NCBI GenBank assembly: GCA_020627535.1
Contig: JAHDGU010000011.1
Coordinates: forward strand, 1 to 64,000
Length of the DNA: 64,000 nt
Source of the DNA: Saprospiraceae bacterium
GTDB taxonomy: Bacteria > Bacteroidota > Bacteroidia > Chitinophagales > Saprospiraceae
Reading direction: 5' to 3'
A program made the position numbers and the translations under genes. Below, piece by piece: positions 15,238 to 24,889 of this stretch; the stretch's first letter is position 1, and each line of letters starts with the position of its first letter. The notes under the pieces were generated by a model, which was given only the letters and a program-made list of their open reading frames with translations, made no database searches and had not been told where the DNA came from.

Positions 15238-18200
15238 ATGCGTATGAAAAGATCTGGTTCATTCTCCCCTAACAGTTTAGCTGCATATGGGTGTGGTATC
15301 ATGCTCATTGGCCTGATAGCGTACATTGCGACCGGCTCTAAAGAGCGAGATATTCATGAGGTCGACATGAGCAATATACCGACGCCATCTTTCATTGCAT
15401 TTGAAGAGAACAAGGGTCAACATGAAGATGGTGTGGCCTACCGCTTAAGGATGCATGCCGCTCAACTCGATTTTCATAGAGATCACCTTCATATGGTCAT
15501 GGCTCATCCTGGCGATCTTGAGCATCGTAGTCACAGACACATACATCATGGCCATGACCACGATGAACCAAAGCCCATCAGGTACCATGGAATCCAGACA
15601 TCCTTTCTTGGTAGTCAGACAAGATCCATAGAGGTTGATGGTCTGAGGCACGGGACTAGGAATTACTTCATTGGATCGGATCCATCAGAGTGGGCCTCAG
15701 ATGTCAAAGTGTATTCATCATTGATGTACCGAGATCTGTATCAGAATATCGATCTCAAATACTATGAGGCCAATGGTCATCTCAAGTATGATTTCATCGT
15801 AAAGCCAGGAGCAAATCTGGCCGACATCAAGATGCAAATCGACCATGCCGATGAAATCAAACTCGTCAAAGGGAGACTGCATATCAACACCTCTGTCAAC
15901 GAAATTATCGAGCAGAGGCCCTATGCGTATCAGATGATCGATGGCCATGCTGTCAGAGTGGATGTGGAATTTAGACTAGAGGAATCTGTCGTCAGCTTCG
16001 AAATTCTTGGCCAGTATGACCCATCCATCGATTTGATCATAGATCCAGAGCTCGTTTTTGCCTCCTATTCTGGTGCAGTCAATGACAACTGGGGAACGAC
16101 AGCAACCTTTGATAGTCAAGGCAATCTTTATGCAGGGAGTATTTCCTTCGGAGACTACCCGACGATATTTGGTGCGTTTCAAGCGTCCTTTGCAGGTGGT
16201 GATGTGGATATGGCCGTGAGTAAGTTTGATCCCAACGGTACTACCTTGATATACAGCACTTATTTGGGTGGGACAAGCTCAGAAGTTCCACACAGCCTCA
16301 TCGTGAATAGTCGGGATGAGCTTGTAGTACTTGGCTCCTCAGGATCTACCAACTTCCCTGCTAGCCCAGGTGCATATAGCGGGAGCTTCTTTGGAGGAAC
16401 CCCTTTGTCTCCGGTACCCAGTTCATACTTGTATAGCAACGGATCCGACATTACGGTGACGGTCTTATCCCCTGATGGATCGACCATTGTCGGATCGACT
16501 TATTTTGGAGGCTCAGGCAATGATGGGATTATTGACTTTGTTGGGCTTGATCTCAACTATGGAGATGCGCACCGTGGAGAGGTCATATTGGATGAAAATG
16601 ACAACATCTACATTGCCAGCATCACAAACAGTGGTGATGTGGATATCGTCGATGGATTTGACACACAGCTCAACAATGGCGGGATCGTCAATACCTCATC
16701 CGACGCAATCATCGCAAGTTTCAACCCAGATGTCACTGCCTTGCGCTTTTCAAGTTATCTCGGTGGAGAGTTTAATGACTTCAGCACATCGCTCAAGCTC
16801 GATGAAAATGGAGACTTGTTTACAGTGGGATTTACGGCGAGCAATGACTTCCCTGTAGCTGGAGGAGCCATTAATGCTAGCAGTCAAGGATCTGATGATG
16901 GCTTTGTGAGTAAGATTAGTGGTAATGGCCAGAATCTCCTTGCCAGTGGATATCTAGGCTCGAGTGGCAGAGATTGGTCCTACTTCGTAGAAATTGATCT
17001 CAACCAAAATGTTTATGTCCTTGGACAAACCTCTAGTGGCACTTACAATATCACCGCTGGCACCTATACCGATGTTGGCGCTACCACTTTCATTCATTCC
17101 CTGAGCAATGATCTCACCAGTACCAATTTCTCTACCACTGTGGGGAGCCGGGATGGTTTTGGGAGTCGAATCGTGCCTACAGCATTGCTCGTAGATAAAT
17201 GTGAACGCATCTATTTCAGTGGATGGGGAGGAGGAGTCGTAGGTGGCAATATGACCAATCTACCGATCACCTCTGACGCATTTCAATCCACTACAGATGG
17301 ATCAGATTTTTACATGATGGTTCTCGAGCCCAATGCTACAGCTCTCGAGTACGGAAGTTACTTTGGAGGTGGACAGGCAGAAGAGCATGTAGATGGAGGG
17401 ACCAGTCGATTTGATCCTGAAGGAATCATCTATCAAGCTGTCTGTGCAGGATGTAGAGGCTTCAGCGATTTTCCCACGACAGGTGGTGTGGTATCACAGA
17501 CCAATAATGCTACGGATAACGGTCGCTGCAATCTAGGTGTCTTCAAATTTGACTTTCAGCTCAGCAATATCAATATCGTGGCACGTGCAGAACCGGTGGT
17601 TACAGGTTGTACACCTGTGGATGTGAGCTTTCAAAACTTCACGACAGGGACCAATGATTTTGAATGGGATTTTGACGATGGGACCATCAGCACGCAGCGC
17701 AGTCCGACCAAGACCTTTGTTGATACTGGAACCTACAATGTCCGACTCATCGCAAGATCAGGGCAAGACTGTGTTCCAGATGACACCACATTCCTAGAGA
17801 TCATGGTGCTTCCTCAGTTGACAGATACGACCACCTCATTCAGAAACTGTGGTGCACTGGATACCTTGCTAGTCTCGAGTCAAGAAGGAAGTAATGTGGA
17901 CTACATATGGTCCACTGGATCTACCAATCGTTCTATCCTAGTGAGCGAAACAGGTATATACTGGGTAAGATCTGATGGCAATAATGGATGTGTGCAGACA
18001 GACTCATTCCTTGTGGAGATCGTCACAGATATTGTAGAGGTTAATGAATTTGACCTTTGCGAAGGCAAAGACACGACGCTGCGGCCGCGCATCTTGGGAG
18101 GAGGTGCTACATACCTGTGGCAAGACAACAGTACTGGGAATGAGTTTCAGATAGATGCAGGTGGTCTGTACTACGTACAAATTGATCAGCCGGGTGAGTG

Positions 18201-19440
18201 TACCAGATGGGACACTTTCCGTGTCAACTTCCTCCCTGCACAGCCCAATCCTATCAGAGTAGAAGTCTGTGAAGGCAATACAGTTACACTTGAAAGTACG
18301 GCCAGTGGTATACCTGACGTAGAATTTGTGTGGGACTCAGGTGAGATGACCGACGATCTTACTGTGGCACTAGAAGGCAGCTATGTCGTCACTGCCACTG
18401 CAGATAATTTCTGTACGATCATTGACAGCTTCATCGTCAACTACAGTGATACTTTCCATACCAAAACCTTCTTGGGACTTTGTATCGCTGAAGACACAAT
18501 ACTCTCTTCAAGCAATCCAATTGGCGGACAGACCTATATATGGCAAGACGGTACAGTAGGACCAGAATTCACCATCAATGAAGGTGGTATCTACTGGGTC
18601 TACAGTGAAGTAAACAACTGCCAGTATCTGGACAGCTTTGTAGTAGCCCAGCAAGAGATCCTTTTCGATATTGAGAAGACAAACCTCGGATGCGAGCTCG
18701 AGCCTACGGGGTCGATTAGTTTTGTGAACACCAGCGGACTCGAGCCTTTGAGTTATAGTATTGATGGCGAAAATTTTCAGGAATCTCCGGACTTCTTCAA
18801 TCTAGAAGGCGGCACTTATCGAGCGACTGTCTTAGATGACATTGGCTGTACAAGATTTATGGAGGTAAGTATAGACACTCCGGTCTTAGCCGATATAGCC
18901 ATAAGCCCTGATGTTACCATATCCCTCAGCGAATCTACCATCCTCACGGCGACAGTAAATGTCCCCTTGGATCAGCTCGACAGTCTCTACTGGGATATTG
19001 ACTCAGTGGACTGTGCGGGTGACTTCGCCGGATGTTTGATCCAAGAAGTGATGCCAGTGCTAGATGCGAGCTACACCATCACGGCGGTTTCTGTGGATGG
19101 CTGCTTGGATGCTGCCACTGTCAGAGTTCAGGTCGATTTTACCAGAGACATCTACATCCCCAATGTCTTTTCTCCCAATCAAGATGGCGTCAATGACCTA
19201 TTCTACATCCATGGCAAGGGGGATATTGTAGAGCAAATTCACGCCCTGCGAGTCTTTGATCGTTGGGGGAATCTCGTCTTTATCGGAGAAAACTTCATAC
19301 CCAATGACAGCCGATTTGGCTGGGATGGCACCTTTCGTGGCCAAACTATGAATCCCGCTGTCTTCACATGGACAGCAGATATTGAGTATATCAACGGCGT
19401 GCGGGAAGTCACAGGAGGTGATGTCACACTGATCCGATAG
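15238..19440 (+). CDS. Large secreted SBBP/PKD-repeat protein with type B T9SS sorting domain
   Basis: 1400 residues; the alternative ATG at 15244 gives two residues fewer. An N-terminal hydrophobic segment (about 14-33) is a signal anchor. Residues about 50-280 match the DUF7948 region (FEENKGQ) and include a His-rich strip (83-108). Then come beta-propeller repeats of SBBP type (YSTYLGGTSSE, SSYLGGEFNDF; about 280-760) and a PKD domain (about 780-870). Several cysteine-bearing Ig-like repeats follow, and the gliding-motility-associated C-terminal domain (VFSPNQDGVNDLF, RWGNLVF; about 1305-1400). The last directs type IX secretion. Probable surface adhesin or matrix protein; exact role unknown. 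Confidence 0.9.
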   Translation: MRMKRSGSFSPNSLAAYGCGIMLIGLIAYIATGSKERDIHEVDMSNIPTPSFIAFEENKGQHEDGVAYRLRMHAAQLDFHRDHLHMVMAHPGDLEHRSHRHIHHGHDHDEPKPIRYHGIQTSFLGSQTRSIEVDGLRHGTRNYFIGSDPSEWASDVKVYSSLMYRDLYQNIDLKYYEANGHLKYDFIVKPGANLADIKMQIDHADEIKLVKGRLHINTSVNEIIEQRPYAYQMIDGHAVRVDVEFRLEESVVSFEILGQYDPSIDLIIDPELVFASYSGAVNDNWGTTATFDSQGNLYAGSISFGDYPTIFGAFQASFAGGDVDMAVSKFDPNGTTLIYSTYLGGTSSEVPHSLIVNSRDELVVLGSSGSTNFPASPGAYSGSFFGGTPLSPVPSSYLYSNGSDITVTVLSPDGSTIVGSTYFGGSGNDGIIDFVGLDLNYGDAHRGEVILDENDNIYIASITNSGDVDIVDGFDTQLNNGGIVNTSSDAIIASFNPDVTALRFSSYLGGEFNDFSTSLKLDENGDLFTVGFTASNDFPVAGGAINASSQGSDDGFVSKISGNGQNLLASGYLGSSGRDWSYFVEIDLNQNVYVLGQTSSGTYNITAGTYTDVGATTFIHSLSNDLTSTNFSTTVGSRDGFGSRIVPTALLVDKCERIYFSGWGGGVVGGNMTNLPITSDAFQSTTDGSDFYMMVLEPNATALEYGSYFGGGQAEEHVDGGTSRFDPEGIIYQAVCAGCRGFSDFPTTGGVVSQTNNATDNGRCNLGVFKFDFQLSNINIVARAEPVVTGCTPVDVSFQNFTTGTNDFEWDFDDGTISTQRSPTKTFVDTGTYNVRLIARSGQDCVPDDTTFLEIMVLPQLTDTTTSFRNCGALDTLLVSSQEGSNVDYIWSTGSTNRSILVSETGIYWVRSDGNNGCVQTDSFLVEIVTDIVEVNEFDLCEGKDTTLRPRILGGGATYLWQDNSTGNEFQIDAGGLYYVQIDQPGECTRWDTFRVNFLPAQPNPIRVEVCEGNTVTLESTASGIPDVEFVWDSGEMTDDLTVALEGSYVVTATADNFCTIIDSFIVNYSDTFHTKTFLGLCIAEDTILSSSNPIGGQTYIWQDGTVGPEFTINEGGIYWVYSEVNNCQYLDSFVVAQQEILFDIEKTNLGCELEPTGSISFVNTSGLEPLSYSIDGENFQESPDFFNLEGGTYRATVLDDIGCTRFMEVSIDTPVLADIAISPDVTISLSESTILTATVNVPLDQLDSLYWDIDSVDCAGDFAGCLIQEVMPVLDASYTITAVSVDGCLDAATVRVQVDFTRDIYIPNVFSPNQDGVNDLFYIHGKGDIVEQIHALRVFDRWGNLVFIGENFIPNDSRFGWDGTFRGQTMNPAVFTWTADIEYINGVREVTGGDVTLIR

Positions 19441-19447
19441 AAGCGAT

Positions 19448-19455
19448 TATCTTTG
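19448..19455 (+). promoter_or_regulatory. -7 box of the THX gene
   Basis: TATCTTTG matches TAnnTTTG exactly, 22 bp upstream of the THX start and 8 bp after the previous stop codon. Confidence 0.65.
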
Positions 19456-19477
19456 CCCTCCTAAAATCAATACGACC

Positions 19478-19594
19478 ATGGGTAAAGGTGACAAAAGAAG
19501 CAAGCGTGGCAAGCTCATCAATAAGAGCTACGGCAAGAGCCGACCAAAAGCTAACGTAGTTGCAAAGGAAAAAAGAAAAAAAGCCAAGGCATAA
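19478..19594 (+). CDS. 30S ribosomal protein THX
   Basis: 38 residues, very basic, starting MGKGDKRSKRGKL and continuing KSYGKSRPK. This is the conserved GKGD-KRGK-SYGKSRP pattern of the small ribosomal protein THX (Thx/S31 type), which fills a cavity at the top of the 30S head in Thermus. Its own promoter box lies just upstream, and its terminator overlaps the stop codon. It is shorter than most gene-finding cut-offs and easily missed. Confidence 0.93.
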   Translation: MGKGDKRSKRGKLINKSYGKSRPKANVVAKEKRKKAKA

Positions 19595-19608
19595 GCCCTG
19601 GCTTTTTT
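19581..19608 (+). terminator. Terminator overlapping the THX stop codon
   Basis: AAGCCAAGGC, loop ATAA (containing the stop), GCCCTGGCTT, then T-run to 19608. One mismatch in a 10-bp stem. Confidence 0.85.
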
Positions 19609-19609
19609 C

Positions 19610-19624
19610 ATTTTGGCGAAAGCC
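19610..19624 (-). repeat. Dispersed word, site 4 (exact, intergenic)
   Basis: The minus strand reads GGCTTTCGCCAAAAT exactly. It lies between the THX terminator and the end of fumC, outside coding sequence. Confidence 0.8.
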
Positions 19625-19635
19625 TGATCCCTTGC

Positions 19636-21030
19636 TTACTTCGGGCCGATCATATCTTCCGGTCTTACCCACTGCTCAAACTCCTCTTCTGTCAGATACT
19701 CCAGCGCCAATGCCGCTGCCTTGAGCGTCGTTCCTTCCTTGTATGCCTTCTTGGCGATCTCTGCGGCCTTGTCATAGCCGATTTTCGTATTGAGTGCAGT
19801 GACAAGCATGAGCGAGTTATTGAGATTTTGCGAGATGCGCTCTCGATTGGCTTCGAGTCCACGTACACACCTCTCCTCAAAACTCAGGGCTGCATCAGCA
19901 ATCAACTCCGCGCTCATTAGTAGATTGTAGATCATCATGGGCTTGAAGACATTGAGCTGAAACTGCCCAGAGAGTCCACCAACATTGACCGCAACATCAT
20001 TGCCCATGACTTGAGCCATCGCCATGGTCAGCGCCTCGGCCTGGGTAGGATTGACCTTGCCCGGCATGATCGATGAGCCGGGTTCATTGCTCGGTATCAC
20101 AAGTTCACCGATACCACATCGAGGTCCACTGCTCAACATGCGGACATCATTACCGATCTTGAAGAGTGCAGCTGCCACAGTCTTGAGTGCGCCATGTGCT
20201 TCTACAATGGCATCATGATTTGCCATGGATTCAAACTTGTTTTCAGCTGTGATGAATGGCAACTCCGTCAACTCTGCAATCACTTGTGCAACACGCTCTG
20301 CATATCCCTTGGGTGTATTGAGACCTGTACCTACCGCTGTACCACCCAGAGACAACTCTGACAGATGTGCTAGAGTATGCTTGATGGCTCGGATCCCGTG
20401 ATCTATCTGTGACACATAAGCTGACAATTCTTGGCCGACTGTAACCGGTGTAGCATCCATAAAGTGCGTACGTCCGATCTTGACGATGGACATCATCTCA
20501 TTCGCCTTCTCGAAGAAGCGATTGCGCAATTGCTCAAGAGCTGGTATCGTGCGATGCACCAGGATCTGATAGGCCGCAATGTGCATAGCAGTCGGAAAGG
20601 TGTCATTGGAAGATTGAGATTTATTGACATCGTCATTGGGATGAAGAGCCTTGTCTTTATCTGTCAATGACCCACCGGCCATCACATGTCCTCGATTGGC
20701 GATGACCTCGTTAACATTCATATTGGTTTGGGTTCCACTTCCGGTCTGCCATACCACAAGTGGAAACTGATCGTCTAATTTTCCTTGGAGAATTTCCTCA
20801 CAGACTTTACCGATCAGGTCCTTTTTGGCGGAAGCCAGTACGCCCAGTTCCTCATTGGTGATAGCTGCTGCTTTCTTGAGATAGGCGTAGGCTCGGATGA
20901 CCTCAATGGGCATCAGTTGACCACCGATGGGAAAATTCATGCGTGAGCGTTGGGTCTGCGCTGCCCAGTACTTATCGGCTGGCACTTGAACTTCTCCGAT
21001 GCTGTCTTTTTCTATACGATATTGTGTCAT
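19636..21030 (-). CDS. fumC: Class II fumarate hydratase
   Basis: 464 residues from the ATG at 21030 ([17 protein letters not shown]). An upstream in-frame ATG at 21123 is excluded because the promoter box at 21058-21065 lies between the two. The enzyme interconverts fumarate and malate in the TCA cycle. Family signatures visible are [26 protein letters not shown] and [16 protein letters not shown], the last being the fumarase/aspartase superfamily loop with its catalytic serine. The length is normal for the iron-independent class II enzyme. It is monocistronic. Confidence 0.95.
   Translation of the reverse strand: MTQYRIEKDSIGEVQVPADKYWAAQTQRSRMNFPIGGQLMPIEVIRAYAYLKKAAAITNEELGVLASAKKDLIGKVCEEILQGKLDDQFPLVVWQTGSGTQTNMNVNEVIANRGHVMAGGSLTDKDKALHPNDDVNKSQSSNDTFPTAMHIAAYQILVHRTIPALEQLRNRFFEKANEMMSIVKIGRTHFMDATPVTVGQELSAYVSQIDHGIRAIKHTLAHLSELSLGGTAVGTGLNTPKGYAERVAQVIAELTELPFITAENKFESMANHDAIVEAHGALKTVAAALFKIGNDVRMLSSGPRCGIGELVIPSNEPGSSIMPGKVNPTQAEALTMAMAQVMGNDVAVNVGGLSGQFQLNVFKPMMIYNLLMSAELIADAALSFEERCVRGLEANRERISQNLNNSLMLVTALNTKIGYDKAAEIAKKAYKEGTTLKAAALALEYLTEEEFEQWVRPEDMIGPK
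20823..20836 (-). repeat. Dispersed word, site 5 (GGCTTCCGCCAAAA)
   Basis: Inside fumC; one loop change (T to C). Encodes Ala-Ser-Ala-Lys-Lys. Confidence 0.7.
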
Positions 21031-21057
21031 GATCTGGCTGTGGTTTGGATATGGCGG

Positions 21058-21065
21058 CAAAGGTA
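21058..21065 (-). promoter_or_regulatory. -7 box of fumC
   Basis: TACCTTTG on the minus strand is an exact TAnnTTTG match, 28 bp upstream of the chosen start; it argues against the longer reading frame. Confidence 0.6.
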
Positions 21066-21201
21066 ATCTCAGCTCTTGAGGATCGCTAAGTGATAAGATC
21101 TTCTCTGAACAAAAATCACTCAATGGCTTTGTAGTGAATGAAGATCGTCCGGAGATGTATCTTCACCAAATCAATCAAATAATCGAGTAAATTACACACT
21201 T

Positions 21202-21807
21202 ATGGCATTCACCCTTCCTGATCTTCCTTACGCTCACGATGCACTCGAGCCACATATCGATGCACGTACGATGACTATCCACCATGGAAAACACCACAAT
21301 GGATATACCAACAAGCTCAATGCCGCCATCGAAGGCACGGACCTCGACGGTAAAAGCATAGAAGATATCTTAGCGAATCTTGATATGAGCAATAGCGCTG
21401 TACGCAACAACGGCGGCGGTTACTACAATCACTGCCTATTTTGGGAAGTTATGAGCCCCAATGGCGGCTCCGCTTCCTCCGAACTCTTTGCTGCGATCAA
21501 CGAGGCATTTGGAGATATGGATAGTTTCAAAGAGCAATTTGCCAAAGCTGCTGGTACCCGATTCGGCAGTGGCTGGGCGTGGCTCTGTGTACACCCTGGT
21601 GGTAAACTAGAGGTCTGTAGCTCTCCCAATCAGGACAATCCACTCATGCCAGGCGTGGGATGTGGCGGTACTCCGATACTTGGCCTTGATGTCTGGGAAC
21701 ATGCCTACTACCTCAACTACCAAAATCGCAGACCCGACTATGTCTCGGCTTTCTTCGAGGTCATCAACTGGGAAGAGGTCAGTAAGAGATACGCTGCTGC
21801 GAAATAA
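21202..21807 (+). CDS. Fe/Mn superoxide dismutase
   Basis: 201 residues, no signal peptide, cytoplasmic. It converts superoxide to oxygen and hydrogen peroxide. The N-terminal [14 protein letters not shown] helix, [13 protein letters not shown], and [19 protein letters not shown] supply the three His and one Asp metal ligands of the Fe/Mn family. Whether iron or manganese is used cannot be decided from the sequence. It is monocistronic with its own terminator. Confidence 0.95.
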   Translation: MAFTLPDLPYAHDALEPHIDARTMTIHHGKHHNGYTNKLNAAIEGTDLDGKSIEDILANLDMSNSAVRNNGGGYYNHCLFWEVMSPNGGSASSELFAAINEAFGDMDSFKEQFAKAAGTRFGSGWAWLCVHPGGKLEVCSSPNQDNPLMPGVGCGGTPILGLDVWEHAYYLNYQNRRPDYVSAFFEVINWEEVSKRYAAAK

Positions 21808-21832
21808 TCATCAGCCAAAAAATGTATCAACC

Positions 21833-21870
21833 GGGGAGATCGACGAACGTCGGCCTCCCTATTTTTTTTT
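21833..21870 (+). terminator. Terminator of the superoxide dismutase gene
   Basis: GGGGAGATCGAC (21833-21844) pairs with GTCGGCCTCCC (with one mismatch and one wobble), followed by a run of nine T. Confidence 0.85.
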
Positions 21871-21961
21871 GCGAAAGCTGAATGTCTGATACGAGCATAC
21901 CTGTGACGATGGAGAAACTTGGCATTGAAATTGCATCATAGTCCTGTAAAAAAGAGGACTC

Positions 21962-22042
21962 ATGTTTGCCATTGGCCTGTTGATCGTATTTGTAGTGATG
22001 TTTTGGGAAGACATGGGCCAACGTGCCCACAGTAGAGGATAG
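21962..22042 (+). CDS. Candidate 26-residue membrane microprotein
   Basis: The frame reads MFAIGLLIVFVVMFWEDMGQ followed by RAHSRG and stop: one hydrophobic helix with a charged tail. An AGGA lies 3 bases before the ATG, inside a small hairpin (AGTCCT 21940-21945 with AGGACT 21955-21960) that could hide the ribosome-binding site. It ends 1 bp from the convergent lipoprotein gene. No homologue is known to me; it could be chance. Confidence 0.3.
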   Translation: MFAIGLLIVFVVMFWEDMGQRAHSRG

Positions 22043-22043
22043 A

Positions 22044-22526
22044 TTACTCCTCCGTCTCAGCTACGGCCTTGTACATGCGCTGCACCTCCTCAAGACTAAA
22101 CATCCCCGTTCTAGAATTTTCGAAGACATATTCTCTGTCACCCATCACTTTGATGTAATTGAATCCGTAACTCGAGTTACTCGAATCAATGCGATTCTCA
22201 AAGATGAAGCCGTGATCGGACTCCTCCACGAGACGGAAAAAATATCTGTGACTCTTGATGCCAGACAGCTTCTCCTCCTTGAGCTTGACAGGATCACTAG
22301 AGACAGCGTCATCACTGCTGACTAAAAGGTTAAAATTGTCAGACCCTTTGATCTCCAGCTGTTGCTGAAAGGCAATCTGGGATTTGACCACCTCACTCCC
22401 TACAGGAGCATTGATCGAGATGGGCATGCCATGACTCAGTAGATCCAGGGATGGTAGGTCATTGGACTTGGTATCACAAGCGACGAGCAGTGCAACAGTC
22501 ACAAATAGGGCAAAATATGATTTCAT
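22044..22526 (-). CDS. Hypothetical lipoprotein
   Basis: 160 residues from the ATG at 22526, which begins a classic lipoprotein leader ending LLVAC (Cys17); an in-frame ATG at 22571 would put 15 polar residues in front of it. The mature part is hydrophilic and contains a VMGDREYVFENS strand pattern. No family is recognised. It stands alone, convergent with the microprotein candidate. Confidence 0.75.
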   Translation of the reverse strand: MKSYFALFVTVALLVACDTKSNDLPSLDLLSHGMPISINAPVGSEVVKSQIAFQQQLEIKGSDNFNLLVSSDDAVSSDPVKLKEEKLSGIKSHRYFFRLVEESDHGFIFENRIDSSNSSYGFNYIKVMGDREYVFENSRTGMFSLEEVQRMYKAVAETEE

Positions 22527-22674
22527 TGAGGTCCTTTTATTCAGTATGAGCACTGTGGCTCTAAGATTCAATAGTACAAAAAACTTACAGTCTTGAGACT
22601 GATCTCAATATATAGGAGTAACAAATTTTTGGCGTCAAGATCGTCAACAAAAAGTTAAAGATCTCAAGATCTCC

Positions 22675-23091
22675 TTATTTGGCAAAGAGCTGTGACATGT
22701 CTTTGAATGACTTGAACTCCAGCGCATTACCACTTGGATCCAAAAAAAACATCGTTGCCTGCTCCCCTACTTGACCCTGAAATCTGATGCCAGGTTCGAT
22801 AATAAACTCTATGCCCTCATTCCTCAGGCGATCTGCCAAAGCGTGCCAGTCCTCCCAGTCAAGTACCACGCCAAAGTGAGGGATCGGCACATCATGTCCG
22901 TCAACAGGATTGTGATCCTTGATAGCAGCTCCTGCATGATCTGCTACGTGTATCACCAATTGATGACCATACAGATTGAAATCTACCCATTGATCACTCG
23001 ATCTTCCCTCTTCGCAAAGCATTACTTCCCTGTAAAACTTTCGATTTTTTGAGAGATCATCTACTGGTATGGCGAGGTGAAATGGATTCAT
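22675..23091 (-). CDS. VOC-family (glyoxalase/bleomycin-resistance fold) protein
   Basis: 138 residues containing two beta-alpha-beta-beta-beta modules: [20 protein letters not shown] at the start and [17 protein letters not shown] in the middle, ending [15 protein letters not shown]. The conserved His near the start and the terminal Glu of NALEFK are the usual metal ligands. Members include dioxygenases, lyases and resistance proteins; the substrate is not predictable. It follows the GhrA-like gene by 14 bp and is probably co-transcribed. Confidence 0.88.
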   Translation of the reverse strand: MNPFHLAIPVDDLSKNRKFYREVMLCEEGRSSDQWVDFNLYGHQLVIHVADHAGAAIKDHNPVDGHDVPIPHFGVVLDWEDWHALADRLRNEGIEFIIEPGIRFQGQVGEQATMFFLDPSGNALEFKSFKDMSQLFAK

Positions 23092-23105
23092 AGTGAAACA
23101 AAGAT

Positions 23106-24050
23106 TTAGTATTGTTTGTCAATATCAACACGATGCAAGAGTGGCTTGCCAGCCAAATATCTCTGATAATTTTCAACCACTTGGTCTGCAGCTGTCTCCG
23201 GATTGCTAAAGCTAGCCACATGCGGCGTGACATGGACTTTGGGGTGCACCCATAGCGGATGCTCTTGAGGTAGAGGCTCAGTGACAAAGACATCAAGACT
23301 CGCAGCTCTAATCTTTCCAGCATCAAGTGCTTCTTGAAGATCCCTCTCCTCCAAATGTCCGCCTCGCCCCACATTGATGATTACGGCACTAGACTGACAC
23401 AGAGCAAAAAACTGAGCGTCTAGTATTCCCCTTGTGTGGTCTGTGAGGGGAAGCAGGTTGATGATGTAGTCGGCTTTCGCCAAAATGGTCCGGAGTCCTT
23501 CTTCACCTTGCAAATCCTGGACACCATCCAGCTGCTTGCTGCTGCGAGACCATCCCATGACCTCAAATCCTTGCTGAGCAAGGCGCATTGCGGTATAGGC
23601 ACCTAGCTCACCTAAGCCCAAAACACCTACGGTCGTCTCACGCATCCGCTGATAAGCGAGCCGACGCCAAGAGCGAGTCGCTCTATCTGCCTCATACTCC
23701 GCAAAGTTTTTCATCCAGTACAGGATGCAAGCGAGCGCATGCTCGTACATGTCATGTGTCAGGTCAGGATCGACGATCCGACTGACTTTTGCGCTGGCCG
23801 GAAAGTCATCCGCCTCAAACATCGCGTCTACCCCAGCTCCAAGATTCTGTATCACTTGGAGATCTGGATAATGGCTCAGTTGTCCTGATTCCGGGCGCCA
23901 GCAAGCAAGAAACTCTACAGATACATCTTCAGGTAGATCAGGATATAGATACACTTCAGAGTCTCCCATTCGCTTTCGGAGCATCTTAAGCCAAGGGGCC
24001 GGGTTCCAGTGATTGATAAGTAAACCTATGGGCATGGTACTCTGCGTCAT
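23106..24050 (-). CDS. GhrA-like glyoxylate/hydroxypyruvate reductase
   Basis: 314 residues of the D-2-hydroxyacid dehydrogenase superfamily. It has the NAD(P)-binding glycine motif [14 protein letters not shown] (about 137-150), with MGWSRSS in the position that favours NADPH. The catalytic residues are Arg in [11 protein letters not shown], Glu in DVFVTEPLP and His in VTPHVASF. It would reduce glyoxylate or hydroxypyruvate. It heads a two-gene operon with the VOC protein. An exact copy of the dispersed word lies within the reading frame. Confidence 0.9.
   Translation of the reverse strand: MTQSTMPIGLLINHWNPAPWLKMLRKRMGDSEVYLYPDLPEDVSVEFLACWRPESGQLSHYPDLQVIQNLGAGVDAMFEADDFPASAKVSRIVDPDLTHDMYEHALACILYWMKNFAEYEADRATRSWRRLAYQRMRETTVGVLGLGELGAYTAMRLAQQGFEVMGWSRSSKQLDGVQDLQGEEGLRTILAKADYIINLLPLTDHTRGILDAQFFALCQSSAVIINVGRGGHLEERDLQEALDAGKIRAASLDVFVTEPLPQEHPLWVHPKVHVTPHVASFSNPETAADQVVENYQRYLAGKPLLHRVDIDKQY
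23472..23486 (+). repeat. Dispersed word, site 6 (exact)
   Basis: GGCTTTCGCCAAAAT, exact; antisense to the ghrA-like frame, encoding Ile-Leu-Ala-Lys-Ala. Confidence 0.75.
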
Positions 24051-24257
24051 CTATTATGCTGTAAAGATGCGGATTACTTCGCACCATGTAGGCTAGCCTC
24101 ATACCACACCAAACCTATCGGAGATCCACGAAGGAAGCCATAACACTGTATGCCAATTCCATATGTAGTCTGAACAGATCAAGTCGAGAGCTTCGGCCCA
24201 AGCAGTGTTACTGATGGCCTTGATGTCAAAGAAAATCCAGAAATCCGAAAGACTTGA

Positions 24258-24452
24258 CTAGCGCCCCTTCGCCTTTGGAATTCCCAACTGTTTACAAATC
24301 ACAACACAGGTAAATTAATTGGGCTCATTGTGCCTCGGCACGGTTGCTTTGCGATGGGTCACTGGATTGATGTACTTGTCATGTTTTGCTCCGTGTTCGT
24401 AGAGAATACAACCATGACGATTTAGATGCTTAATGAGATCTTTCTTCTTCAC
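24258..24452 (-). pseudogene. hicA: HicA-family toxin, interrupted by one nonsense codon
   Basis: A GTG start at 24452 overlaps the hicB stop by two bases. The frame reads VKKKDLIKHLNRHGCILYEH, then GAKHDKY (catalytic-type His24) and RKATVPRHNEPN. It then meets TAA (24317-24315) where the family usually has a Lys or similar codon, and continues in the same frame as FTCVVICKQLGIPKAKGR to a TAG at 24258. That continuation matches the C-terminal helix of HicA toxins (ICKQL-IP), so the gene was a 64-codon HicA disabled by a point mutation. The 45-residue remnant keeps the His but lacks the last helix. Confidence 0.82.
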
Positions 24453-24691
24453 ACCACTCTAGACATTGACATAAATGGCTTACGCGTTTGGCTCTGATTT
24501 TCAATGTCTATCACAAAGTCATCAGTGCTATCAGGTCTCAGGTATAGCTCCAAGGCGTCATAAAGATTTTCTTCTGCCTCTTGTATGGATTCCCCCTGCG
24601 TGATGACTCCTTTTAGCTCTTCTAGATAAGCGGTATAAGCATATTCTCCCTTCACAAAAACGGCAGTTAACTCAAGATCTTTCATTTTCAA
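24449..24691 (-). CDS. hicB: HicB-family antitoxin
   Basis: 80 residues, short HicB form. The partial RNase-H-like fold is visible: YAYTAYLEELKGVITQGESI followed by QEAEENLYDALELYL. In complete systems HicB neutralises the HicA mRNase and represses the operon. Gene order here is antitoxin first, with toxin translation coupled by the overlap. The antitoxin is intact while the toxin is broken, consistent with a decaying module. Confidence 0.85.
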   Translation of the reverse strand: MKMKDLELTAVFVKGEYAYTAYLEELKGVITQGESIQEAEENLYDALELYLRPDSTDDFVIDIENQSQTRKPFMSMSRVV

Positions 24692-24889
24692 ATCATTTTC
24701 AAGACTAGAACGAATTCATACACAGTCCAGTTCGCTTCACATTAAATATATGGCTTTCGCATCCGCAGAGTGGCTGCTAGACGATCTGGTGTAGGCAGCG
24801 ATATCCCTGCTACAGGTAAAATCCACTTGTATCATATCAAGATCATTGTAATATGTACTTTTAGGCTCCTGATTTTTTTCGCCTGAGCC

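Noticed and set aside
15484-15561. His-rich strip of the 1400-residue secreted protein as a partner of the neighbouring copper operon
   Set aside because: Similar His-rich segments are common in this N-terminal domain family, and the genes are divergent and separated by a terminator; no real link is shown.
21031-21123. N-terminal extension of fumarase
   Set aside because: A -7 promoter box lies inside the extension and the extra residues do not match the family.
24099-24257. 52-codon open stretch continuing the hicA frame after its TAG
   Set aside because: Tryptophan-rich reading (ending WLPSWISDRFGVV) with no start codon and no recognised family; probably chance.
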